DNA from: Clostridiales bacterium
GTDB lineage: Bacteria; Bacillota; Clostridia; Oscillospirales; JAAYOS01
Direction: 5' to 3'
DNA: 39,187 nt
NCBI GenBank assembly: GCA_012520195.1
Contig: JAAYOS010000079.1
Coordinates: 1 to 39,187 of the forward strand
Positions 27,301-34,034 of this stretch are shown here, one piece after another. Positions within the stretch are counted from its first letter, which is position 1, and each line of letters starts with the position of its first letter. The position numbers and the translations under genes were made by a program. The notes under the pieces are model-generated. The model was given only the letters and a program-made list of their open reading frames with translations, did no database searches and had not been told where the DNA came from.

Positions 27301-28996
27301 GTTCACCTGTGACAGGACCGAAGCGTTATCGGGATCTCTCAAAGGCATCTGCGGTGCGGGGCTTGACCCCTGTGTGTGCTTTAGCGTACCGATGGAGGAA
27401 AAGAGCGTCGTCCTTCTGTGCGCTGCAGACAAAAATGATACCGATATGTCCGAATGCCTAGAACTCTTGGATTCCGACAAGTTCGACAGAGCTCTTCAGG
27501 AAACTGTGCAGTACTGGACGGTTGCGGTGACACCTGTAAAAATCAACACACCATCGCATGAGCTCAACAGATATATCAACGGGTGGGCTCTCTATCAAAC
27601 AATCGCATGCCGCATGCTCGCCCGCTCATCAATGTATCAGTCAGGCGGTGCATACGGGTTCCGTGACCAGCTGCAGGATTCGTGTGCTGCCCTAATATCA
27701 AATCCGGAAATTACGAAAGCTCAGATTCTTAGAGCTGCCGCCCACCAGTTTACCGAAGGTGATGTCCAGCACTGGTGGCACGCATCATACACTGAGGGCG
27801 AGGCCGGCAAGGGCGTCCGGACACGCTGCTCGGATGATCTGCTGTGGCTGCCATACACGGTGTATGAATATGTAGATAAAACCGGTGATCACGATATACT
27901 AGACATCCAGGTACCATTCCTCGTATCGGAGCCTTTGAAACCCGGCGAACATGAGAGATACTCGCCCGCATCGGTATCGGAGGAAACAGCTGATATCTAT
28001 AATCACTGTATACGTGCAATAGAGATGGCAATATCACGAGGTGTAGGCGACCATGGACTTGCGCTAATAGGCACTGGAGACTGGAACGACGGCTTCAACA
28101 TGGTAGGTGCTGAAGGTCGTGGCGAAAGTGTTTGGCTATCATGGTTTCTTTCAATCGTTCTCAGGCGATTCTCAAAGATTTGTATCAGTCGTGGAGATGA
28201 GGCACGAGCCACTCAATTCAACAATTACGCCGATGCGCTTGTAAAAGCTGCAGAAAATGCCTGGGACGGTAAATGGTACAGACGCGGATATTTCGACAGT
28301 GGTGCTCCATTAGGTTCGCACGAATCGGAAGAGTGCAAAATCGATTCGATAGCCCAGAGTTTCGCTGTACTCGCCGGAGCTGATAAGAAGCGATGCAAAA
28401 CGGCTCTCCAAAGTGCAGCAGAGCACCTCGTGGACCACGAAGTTGGCATAGCCATGCTGTTTAAGCCACCATTCCGCGACAGCAGCGAAAATCCCGGATA
28501 CATCATGGGGTATCTGGAAGGTGTCAGGGAAAACGGCGGGCAGTACACGCATGCGGCAATCTGGCTTGCCATGGCCTTCCTCGAGTACGGTCTGAACAAC
28601 GAAGGATTTGATATCCTGAACATGATCCTGCCCGCAACACACGATGAAAAAATCTATCGGGTTGAGCCCTATGTGCTTGCAGCAGATGTCTACTCAAATG
28701 AGCACCACAGAGGTCGCGGCGGATGGAGTTGGTACACAGGTTCATCTGCGTGGTTTTATCGTGTTGCAGTGGAGAACCTGCTCGGAATTGTTATCTCGAG
28801 TAAGGGGCTGCGCCTATCGCCAACAATACCCGACCATTGGGACGGCTACAGTGCTAGCGTCCGCTTTGGCAAGTCCCATTGGGAAATCGAGGTAACTCGC
28901 GATAAAAGACCTTCACTTTATGTGGATGGCATAGCAGTACCCGACCTCTCTGCTTTCGTCCCCCACGGCGTGCACAAAGTCAAATTATCGATATAG
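21341..28996 (+). CDS. Cyclic beta-1,2-glucan synthase-like protein (GT84 + GH94, NdvB/Cgs family), 2551 aa
   Basis: GT part: YVITLDSDTRLTVGSAAELVG, LHRWIRGDWQLLPWLF; multiple TM segments; C-terminal GH94 phosphorylase-like: GGAYGFRDQLQDSCAALI, HQFTEGDVQHWWH, ALIGTGDWNDGFNMVGAEGRGESVWLSWFL. Confidence 0.9.
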   Translation: MALIDINNLELFAENISANLSSPMVTTTAKIGRLLAKNLSYLKHISDKIVSFKPPNGKMPKEFEWFIDNRYIAEREGRSAMLTLKRAGKLPASRKGYPKIFGLAVALVRSGNGGVTAERIRIFLTGAQKAGAFSEKELWLFTVMLKAALVFELQKLSRNFMPMMQEYAGKKSGIYSAELEMDSIRSEGGTPLATIAEDAMKAQSEHLEMSNIAENIFTSLRLLSTADLREMLHSLSAVEQILCSDPSGIYPVMDEESRAQCRRIVSRLAKRKQMSEASTAEKAISLSRGASDPLMRHVGYYLLRKPLGEDPATWHRPLYFAILFALTILFALLVLPISGPVATLLLLIPLSGVAKNICDTLALRFRHPARLPRLELREGIPDDSKTLCVISVLLTDKEAGKRYVSLLEHYMLANRNAGSNLVFGLLADLKESDMPFNEGDAATLSAIKEEIARLNRKHGCRFFFFIRDRVYNASEKRYMSWERKRGALIELSRLLSNRRCGLRIECGDPEAIGQVRYVITLDSDTRLTVGSAAELVGTMLHPLNRPLYDSERRIVREGHAILQPRISVDLEAASKSFFSRATAGLGGTDPYGSTVSDLYQDLYDEGIFTGKGIFDLEMFSQCLDNRFPENRILSHDLLEGCYLRAGLLSDVELTDGFPYKVSSYFSRLHRWIRGDWQLLPWLFKKVPAENGKMEENPLSPLSRWKIFDNLRRSLVPVLTFAAILWGILFDGLWAAAGVAVAISLSELALSAAAALLRGGYELGSRYHSSIMYGVRGSTVQTVLSIMLLPYRALVSLHAIITALYRMFISKRNLLQWVTAEQSEKIASDSILGIYYKMALPVVFGAISIFVSDKIIADILGSLWVISPLVSALISRPTKKKKAISEQDEAFLRRQSALMWEYFEHFLTPANNFLPPDNWQEQPAVGVARRTSPTNIGLALLCCLAAHDLNLAGLNHILDKIEQMLNSIDKLRKWRGHLLNWYDTSTLEPLYPMNVSSVDSGNLAGCYIALISGLNCLGTPRAANLAERIKAMLDEMDFLAVFDKDRNLFYISVDIETEKHSESWYDLLASEARQTSYIAIARGLIDKKHWRRLGRALVQKNGYSGMASWTGTMFEYLMPNLLMPTYPNSLIYESLRFCVYCQKLRGAAFKIPWGISESAFFAFDRQLNYQYKAHGVQRLAFKRGMNRELVISPYSTYLALEVEPAASIKNLRRLEMLGLEGRYGLYEAADFTPTRQVSGHLFEPVMCFMAHHIGMSLIACDNLLNDNVMQKRFMADAEMGAFAELLQERTPVDAVTVRASYSEVPEKPKRSTDSEWTMSLAGFNTFAPRCHLISNGSYSLLLTNTGLSRSMADGIMLTRFDASLAEGVCGIYFFLKSDNETRSLSPAPFFDRDVQYSAQFDEKSHKLHADFDDIKTCITTCIPNRDKSELREVKIQASTDFSGELICYFEPILTEHDTHQAHPAFSKLFLETKATHNGVLVRRRPRVGSDFLYLSFICSVDGASFSTSREKALGRGGFDEIGRLVNKPLQLSEGPVIDPCVLAKVPVSILRGESATIRFSLSFGESSESVTAAAERTLAMPYTQASGRPVGEYRRLKLTHSEVNTALEYAREVIFLSPGRRELAKYILQSQGVTDTNRSNGTNPAELNHADQTALWKYGISGDLPIIAAVCGAETPHDVISRTIRQHRLLMFGGIKCDLVLLFSEGSDYRRPARTAALDLIRAIGAENTLSIPGGIHLIDLLPSDEDFALIVACSSVLIDSTGEASLRDNSAVHAPTSPKLLELKQKSKARIPESTSGRNLQYHANGSISFEAGANMLASAWSNVMSNGEIGYIATDTGSGYMWRLNARENRINAWTNDTLAIEGDERIYLQLNSGTVSVFASDDSFPCTVTYGPGYAVWEKNIETGTITTTAFVHKDLPCRMIKITYSGDEDARLIYFSGLVMGDTPSLRRHVITFEDNGSIRATNRYHSTFKDQMVLFSSNPAYDKFTCDRTEALSGSLKGICGAGLDPCVCFSVPMEEKSVVLLCAADKNDTDMSECLELLDSDKFDRALQETVQYWTVAVTPVKINTPSHELNRYINGWALYQTIACRMLARSSMYQSGGAYGFRDQLQDSCAALISNPEITKAQILRAAAHQFTEGDVQHWWHASYTEGEAGKGVRTRCSDDLLWLPYTVYEYVDKTGDHDILDIQVPFLVSEPLKPGEHERYSPASVSEETADIYNHCIRAIEMAISRGVGDHGLALIGTGDWNDGFNMVGAEGRGESVWLSWFLSIVLRRFSKICISRGDEARATQFNNYADALVKAAENAWDGKWYRRGYFDSGAPLGSHESEECKIDSIAQSFAVLAGADKKRCKTALQSAAEHLVDHEVGIAMLFKPPFRDSSENPGYIMGYLEGVRENGGQYTHAAIWLAMAFLEYGLNNEGFDILNMILPATHDEKIYRVEPYVLAADVYSNEHHRGRGGWSWYTGSSAWFYRVAVENLLGIVISSKGLRLSPTIPDHWDGYSASVRFGKSHWEIEVTRDKRPSLYVDGIAVPDLSAFVPHGVHKVKLSI

Positions 28997-29089
28997 CATT
29001 ACCCTTTATTTATTCGTGCACAGGGTGTATAATGTCAGAAGGAGCCAATCTGCGACCGCTCCAATCCTATTTTGTTGGGAGGTCTTCTG

Positions 29090-30148
29090 ATGAGCAACGC
29101 TATCACATTTCCGGGACTAGGCCTAAGTTTTGATATTCCGGAGGTTGCTTTCACTATTTTTGGACTCAGTATACGCTGGTACGGGGTTATCATCGCAATC
29201 GGATTCCTGCTGGCATTCATGTACGGGATGAGACGCAGCGAGGAGTTTGGATACAGCCAGGACGATCTGATAGATATGCTCTTTGTCGCAACTCCAGCTG
29301 GAATAATTGGTGCCCGCGCATACTATGTAATCTTCAACTTTGATTACTTTAGAGGAGACCCCGTAAGGATGTTGCAAATATGGACAGGCGGCCTTGCAAT
29401 CTACGGCGGAGTCATAGGCGCACTTATAGCGGCGGCTATAGTCGCGAGGATCAAGAAGATAAAAATTATGTCGGTATTCGATATCGCTGCTCTAGGCTTT
29501 CTCATAGGTCAGGCTGTCGGCCGTTGGGGAAACTTTGTTAACCGTGAAGCTTACGGTGTGATTACCGACTTGCCCTGGCGTATGGAGATATTTGACTGGT
29601 CACTTGCGAGGCGGGTTGCCGTTCACCCCGCATTCCTGTACGAATCTCTATGGAATACACTCGGCTTTGTACTTCTCCACTTTGCTTCCAAGCGCCGCAA
29701 ATATGACGGGCAGACATTTTGGACATATGTTGCGTGGTACGGTCTCGGCCGCGGCCTTATTGAGGGACTGCGGACCGACAGTCTGTACCTTTTCAGCACC
29801 AATCTTCGTGTCTCGCAGGTGCTTGGATTCGGATCATGTCTTGCAGCACTCATCATATTAGGTTACAACGCATACTTTAAGACACATGAACCTGAAGAGA
29901 TGCAGGTTGCACGTTACAGGGCAAAGCTTACCGCGGCTGGTAATGAAGGAGCCACTGATAATGGCGAAGCTGATACCGATGCCGTTCCTTATGACGCCGG
30001 GGAGCAGGTTGAAGACGTCGAGAGTGTTGAAGACGCTGAAGATATTGAAGACGTCGAGAATGTCGTGATGACAGTGAACGATAATGACGATAATTTAGAT
30101 GAACCACCTGGCATCACAGATACCAACATTGACGGTACAGATATCTAG
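29090..30148 (+). CDS. lgt: Prolipoprotein diacylglyceryl transferase with acidic C-terminal extension
   Basis: SIRWYGVIIAIGFLLAF, YGGVIGALIAA, GRWGNFVNREAYG, HPAFLYESLWN, GRGLIEGLRTDSLYL; RBS GGGAGG before ATG 29090 (ORF track starts at 29072). Confidence 0.95.
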   Translation: MSNAITFPGLGLSFDIPEVAFTIFGLSIRWYGVIIAIGFLLAFMYGMRRSEEFGYSQDDLIDMLFVATPAGIIGARAYYVIFNFDYFRGDPVRMLQIWTGGLAIYGGVIGALIAAAIVARIKKIKIMSVFDIAALGFLIGQAVGRWGNFVNREAYGVITDLPWRMEIFDWSLARRVAVHPAFLYESLWNTLGFVLLHFASKRRKYDGQTFWTYVAWYGLGRGLIEGLRTDSLYLFSTNLRVSQVLGFGSCLAALIILGYNAYFKTHEPEEMQVARYRAKLTAAGNEGATDNGEADTDAVPYDAGEQVEDVESVEDAEDIEDVENVVMTVNDNDDNLDEPPGITDTNIDGTDI

Positions 30149-30187
30149 TCTGGCGGTTCAGATACCAAGACTGACAGTTGAATACAA

Positions 30188-30219
30188 AGGGAGTGAACTG
30201 CTTTTTGCAGCCACTCCCT
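30188..30219 (+). terminator. Terminator-like hairpin downstream of lgt
   Basis: AGGGAGTGAACTGCTTTTTGCAGCCACTCCCT followed by AAAGTTTTATAT. Confidence 0.6.
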
Positions 30220-30302
30220 AAAGTTTTATATACAGATTTTATCAAACATCGATTCAAACATCGATTTTAAAGACGGTCTACACTTTTCCCGACAAGGACC
30301 TG

Positions 30303-30686
30303 TTATTCTGCGCTTTCAGCACTCTCATCGAGTACCTCCTGCACTATCAGATAATCCGCATGTATGTAAGCAATGCCTCCATCGTACTCGACCTGATGCC
30401 AATCCTCCGTGTAATACTCAGTAATAACTGTAAACTTCTCATTGGCATAGGCGCGTCCGATCACATCGTAGTTGGTTCCGGGACCGCTGCGGATATTTAG
30501 AAACGTGTCCACATCATAGACCGTTCCGATAAGTATATAAACCGGTTCTGGCTCAGGAGTGGGCTCCTCGATTATCTGAGGCTCCTCCGAAGGGGATACC
30601 GAAGTCTCCTCAGGCTCGTCCTTGCCGCATCCAAAAAGAGAAAAACTGAGACAGAGTATTAACAGTATGCTTATCCACTTATTCAT
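30303..30686 (-). CDS. Lipoprotein with bacterial SH3 domain
   Basis: MNKWISILLILCLSFSLFGCGKDEPEE lipobox; SH3b GTVYDVDTFLNIRSGPGTNYDVIGRAYANEKFTVITEYYTEDWHQVEYDGGIAYIHADYL. Confidence 0.85.
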   Translation of the reverse strand: MNKWISILLILCLSFSLFGCGKDEPEETSVSPSEEPQIIEEPTPEPEPVYILIGTVYDVDTFLNIRSGPGTNYDVIGRAYANEKFTVITEYYTEDWHQVEYDGGIAYIHADYLIVQEVLDESAESAE

Positions 30687-30855
30687 AAATATACAGAGCC
30701 CCCATTTGATTTCATATATTGTAACTATAGCACGAAAGACTGAAAAATTCCATAAATATGACAAATATTTATCTATTTGTTACCTTTTGTAATATTCCTG
30801 GAATTTTCTTCCCACGCCTCAACTTTGTAATGTTACCTTTATGGGTTCTCTGTGA

Positions 30856-30890
30856 AATTGTTAAAGAATATTTAATATTCTTTAACAATT
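30856..30890. repeat. Perfect 16-bp inverted repeat with 3-nt loop
   Basis: AATTGTTAAAGAATAT TTA ATATTCTTTAACAATT; no T tract on either side. Confidence 0.95.
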
Positions 30891-30956
30891 TATGTAATAT
30901 TCTTTGGTTACACTATAACTGCAGAAGTGAGTATTTTTCATCATTACCTCCTAGCA

Positions 30957-30988
30957 TATTGAGGTGGCAAAGCCACCTCAATTTTTTG
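30957..30988 (+). terminator. Terminator-like hairpin overlapping the amidase-gene stop codon
   Basis: ATTGAGGTGGC AAA GCCACCTCAATTTTTT: 11-bp perfect stem; T run on the plus strand; TGA stop of the minus-strand gene lies at 30978-30980 inside the stem. Confidence 0.7.
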
Positions 30989-31463
30989 TGTCAATTATGT
31001 GTACACATCGGTATGTATGGAAATCGTATGAAGCAACCGGACGATTATCCGAATCCATAGTGTGAGTCGCAATAAGTATCTTATCAAGTGTAGGTGGTAA
31101 TCCAACCTGTACAACAAACAAGCTGTGACTAAAAACGGTCCCGTCGAAAGATAACTGGATAATATCACCGGGCTCAACATCATAGATATTTGCTCTCATC
31201 CCGTATGGACCCGTCCCCTTGTTTCCTGTGAGAAAGTTATAGAGGTATTCAACGCCCGTCCATGCGGGCGCTTTATTATTGCCATCTATGTAATACCATC
31301 CATATGTCGGGGTGTAATTCATCTTTGCCCCACCGGCATGTATACACTGAGATATAAAATTGGTACAGTCGCCTCCGAACCTGTCGTAGTTCATGAACTT
31401 CGGATTTCTCGAGAATGCCCATCTATGTGCGTATGCAACCGCATCTGACCTTGAATATGCCAT
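30978..31463 (-). CDS. Amidase-domain protein (Amidase_6-like, NlpC/P60-like fold)
   Basis: MAYSRSDAVAYAHRWAFSRNPKFMNYDRFGGDCTNFISQCIHAGGAKMNY...GDIIQLSFDGTVFSHSLFVV...ATHTMDSDNRPVASY. Confidence 0.88.
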   Translation of the reverse strand: MAYSRSDAVAYAHRWAFSRNPKFMNYDRFGGDCTNFISQCIHAGGAKMNYTPTYGWYYIDGNNKAPAWTGVEYLYNFLTGNKGTGPYGMRANIYDVEPGDIIQLSFDGTVFSHSLFVVQVGLPPTLDKILIATHTMDSDNRPVASYDFHTYRCVHIIDTKN

Positions 31464-31589
31464 AAAACAACCTCCTCGCACTTGCTACACATTATATGTC
31501 GATTCTAAACATATTGTGAGGCGAGACAGAGCAATTGCCTGTCCCACCCCACGACGCGTCCACATAAATATTGCCGGCCTCACCTATTA

Positions 31590-31751
31590 CTACGGAATTA
31601 TGTCACTGATAGCAACGCCGATAGTTTTGATTGCTTTACCGGGCGCTGACCTCATCAACTTTTTCCTTGTTTTGGGACTTGTCATCATCCCGGCGGCAGC
31701 TCCGATTACTATACCTACGCCCACTCCTCTTACAAAAGAACCCATCATCAT
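31590..31751 (-). CDS. Small YtxH-like membrane protein
   Basis: MMMGSFVRGVGVGIVIGAAAGMMTSPKTRKKLMRSAPGKAIKTIGVAISDIIP; AAAGGAGG RBS 8 nt before the ATG ending at 31751. Confidence 0.65.
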   Translation of the reverse strand: MMMGSFVRGVGVGIVIGAAAGMMTSPKTRKKLMRSAPGKAIKTIGVAISDIIP

Positions 31752-31936
31752 AGATGTAACCTCCTTTTGGTTTGATTCCAAGCAAAAGTGTGCAGAATTA
31801 TTATTCCCAAAGTCACAGAGATATCACTTCCATATCATGACAATAAAACTCCACTAGCTTGAGGCAACTTTGAAATAATGTTATAATTGTTCCAGATGCT
31901 ACGAATTCATTAGGATTTATCGGGGAGGATAATTCA

Positions 31937-33076
31937 ATGACCAAAATAACAATAATTCGACATGCCGAGGCCGAAGGGAACCTCTATCGGCGTGTTCATG
32001 GTTGGTTCAACAGCAATATTACTCCCACTGGCAGAGCTCAGATACAGCGTCTAGAGGAGAGATTCCGTGATGATGTCGCTAATGGCATCAACTATGACGT
32101 CATCTACTCCAGCGATTTGATTAGGACCATGGAAACCGCAGGCGCCGTCTCGAGGGCTGCAGGCATCTCGATCATTCCTCACCCAGGACTACGTGAAATC
32201 CACTCCGGCGAATGGGAGGACCGTACCTGGGGGTACTGTTTCCGAAACTACAGTGAACTCCTTAATACTTACGCATCTCACCCCGAGTGGAAAATCGAGG
32301 GCGGTGAAAGCATAGAGACTCTTTACCGCCGCCTGTCCGATACCTTAGAGGAAATTCTCGCCGAAAATACCGGAAAATCTATCTGCATCGTCTCACATGC
32401 TGTGGCAATTCGCGCTCTTCTCTGTAGAATGAATAAAACCCCGACAAGCGAGTTTACATCTCTACCTGAGGTTGATAACGCATCGGTGACCTGTTATACC
32501 TATGACGGAAAAAATTTCAATGAAGTCTATGTCAATGACACATCCCATCTTGATGGCATTATCCCCTTGAGAGCGATACTTGATGGCCATGCGGGCCGAA
32601 GCGCACAACTATGGTTTAGATCTGTAAACCCCAAAGATGATCTGCACGTTGTAGAAGAGTTCTGGCGCGACTCTTGGAAAGCTGTACACGGCAACCTTTA
32701 CGGGTTTGATGGGCCAACAGTCCGTTCGGAGACGCGGCGTATGCTAAGGCTGAACCCAGATTCTGTGTGCTTTGCAATGCTCGATGACCAAGAGGTTGGC
32801 ATAATCGCCATGGACTCCGGCGACTTAACGATGGACGACTGCGGCCATATAAGCTTATTCGCTATCGCTCCTGAGTACCGAGGAAAGCGTCTTGCAGTTC
32901 AGCTGTTGGGACAGGCAGTCAGCTTTTATCGAACTCTCGGTCGTAAATATCTAAAACTCTATGTCGCTCCCGATAACCACAGAGCCATCCAGTTCTATAA
33001 GAAAAACGACTTTGTGGAAAAAGGTTATGGCCCCGGTATCCACGATAACCTCCTGGTTATGATCAAGAAAATATAA
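31937..33076 (+). CDS. Histidine phosphatase (PGM-like) fused to GNAT acetyltransferase domain
   Basis: N-term ITIIRHAEAEGN, LREIHSGEWEDR, ICIVSHAVAIRALL; C-term SVCFAMLDDQEVGIIAMD...ISLFAIAPEYRGKRLAVQLLGQAVSFYRTLG...LYVAPDNHRAIQFYKKNDF. Confidence 0.9.
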   Translation: MTKITIIRHAEAEGNLYRRVHGWFNSNITPTGRAQIQRLEERFRDDVANGINYDVIYSSDLIRTMETAGAVSRAAGISIIPHPGLREIHSGEWEDRTWGYCFRNYSELLNTYASHPEWKIEGGESIETLYRRLSDTLEEILAENTGKSICIVSHAVAIRALLCRMNKTPTSEFTSLPEVDNASVTCYTYDGKNFNEVYVNDTSHLDGIIPLRAILDGHAGRSAQLWFRSVNPKDDLHVVEEFWRDSWKAVHGNLYGFDGPTVRSETRRMLRLNPDSVCFAMLDDQEVGIIAMDSGDLTMDDCGHISLFAIAPEYRGKRLAVQLLGQAVSFYRTLGRKYLKLYVAPDNHRAIQFYKKNDFVEKGYGPGIHDNLLVMIKKI

Positions 33077-33273
33077 ATATCTCCCTAATATCTCTCCTAT
33101 GTCTCCCCTCCTAATTTCCCCAAATAATTGTCAGAATAATGCAGAATGTATAAATATATGTTTAAAATAAAATCTGTGTGCAATAATATGATTGTGATTT
33201 AAACATACTAATATGCATAAACATTCTCGAAGCGCAGCTTTCTTGCAAAGGGAATAATCAGGAGGAATATCAC

Positions 33274-33588
33274 ATGAAAAACAAACTGATGATTTGGGTC
33301 GCGGTGGTTACTCTGCTAGCCATATTATTACCGGGGTGCACTGTCACCGGATCCGTTCAGCCATCAGCGTCTCCCAAAACAGGAACAAGTCCCGGAGCCA
33401 CGACTAGCCCGGGCACAGGGGGAATGGAGAACGATGACGGGATAGTCGATGACGATGATGGGATAATCGATGGAGACGATGATGCAGGGGCAGGAGGCGG
33501 CAATGTGACCGTTTCGCCGGAAGCGTCTCCCGGAAATTCTCCCATAACCTCACCAATGACCTCTCCTTCACCATCACCCAAATCCTAG
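33274..33588 (+). CDS. Small lipoprotein with low-complexity Asp/Gly and Ser/Pro tail
   Basis: MKNKLMIWVAVVTLLAILLPGCTVTG lipobox; DDGIVDDDDGIIDGDDDAGAGG; SPGNSPITSPMTSPSPSPKS; AGGAGG RBS. Confidence 0.75.
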   Translation: MKNKLMIWVAVVTLLAILLPGCTVTGSVQPSASPKTGTSPGATTSPGTGGMENDDGIVDDDDGIIDGDDDAGAGGGNVTVSPEASPGNSPITSPMTSPSPSPKS

Positions 33589-33634
33589 CCTACAGGGCAT
33601 AAAAAAGATAATAAAAATTCTTCAACAACAATAA

Positions 33635-33664
33635 AGGGATGGGCATTTGCAGCACATCCCTTAC
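33635..33664 (+). terminator. Terminator-like hairpin downstream of the small lipoprotein gene
   Basis: AAGGGATGGGCATTTGCAGCACATCCCTT followed by ACATATTTTC. Confidence 0.45.
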
Positions 33665-33739
33665 ATATTTTCAACCTAAAACACATTGACTGTTGACAAA
33701 CCTCAACTGAACCTGTATACTCAAACGCAAGTTATTTTG

Positions 33740-34004
33740 ATAAAGGCAGTGAAGAGAAGAGTAGGTAAAGGGATACGGTCAGAGAGCCTCTGGTTGGTGT
33801 GAAGGGGTGCGGAGAACTTTACTGAAGATGGTCTTGGAGCCGCGTACCGACCGCTTTTTATAGCATAGGCTACGACGGGGGCGCCCGTTACAGTGCAGGA
33901 GTATGTTAGTACTCACAGAGGTCTATATCGCGAGGTATAGGCGAAACAAGGTGGTAACACGAAGTTTGATTCGTCCTTGATGTTTTTACATCAGGACGTT
34001 TTTT
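33740..34004 (+). ncRNA. T-box riboswitch (methionine, specifier AUG)
   Basis: Stem-I-like AGAGAGCCTCTGGTTGGTGTGAAGGGG; specifier ATG at 33828-33830 in CTGAAGATGGTC; T-box AAGGTGGTAACACGAAG (33948-33964); terminator CGTCCTTGATGTTTTTACATCAGGACGTTTTTT; located before metNIQ. Confidence 0.9.
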
Positions 34005-34034
34005 GTTGTCTATAGAGCAACTGCATGAAAGGAT

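Noticed and set aside
22044-28745. Numerous 60-185-aa ORFs on the opposite strand or alternate frames within the NdvB-like gene
   Set aside because: All lie inside a well-supported 2551-aa coding frame, have no recognisable domains and are expected from codon composition.
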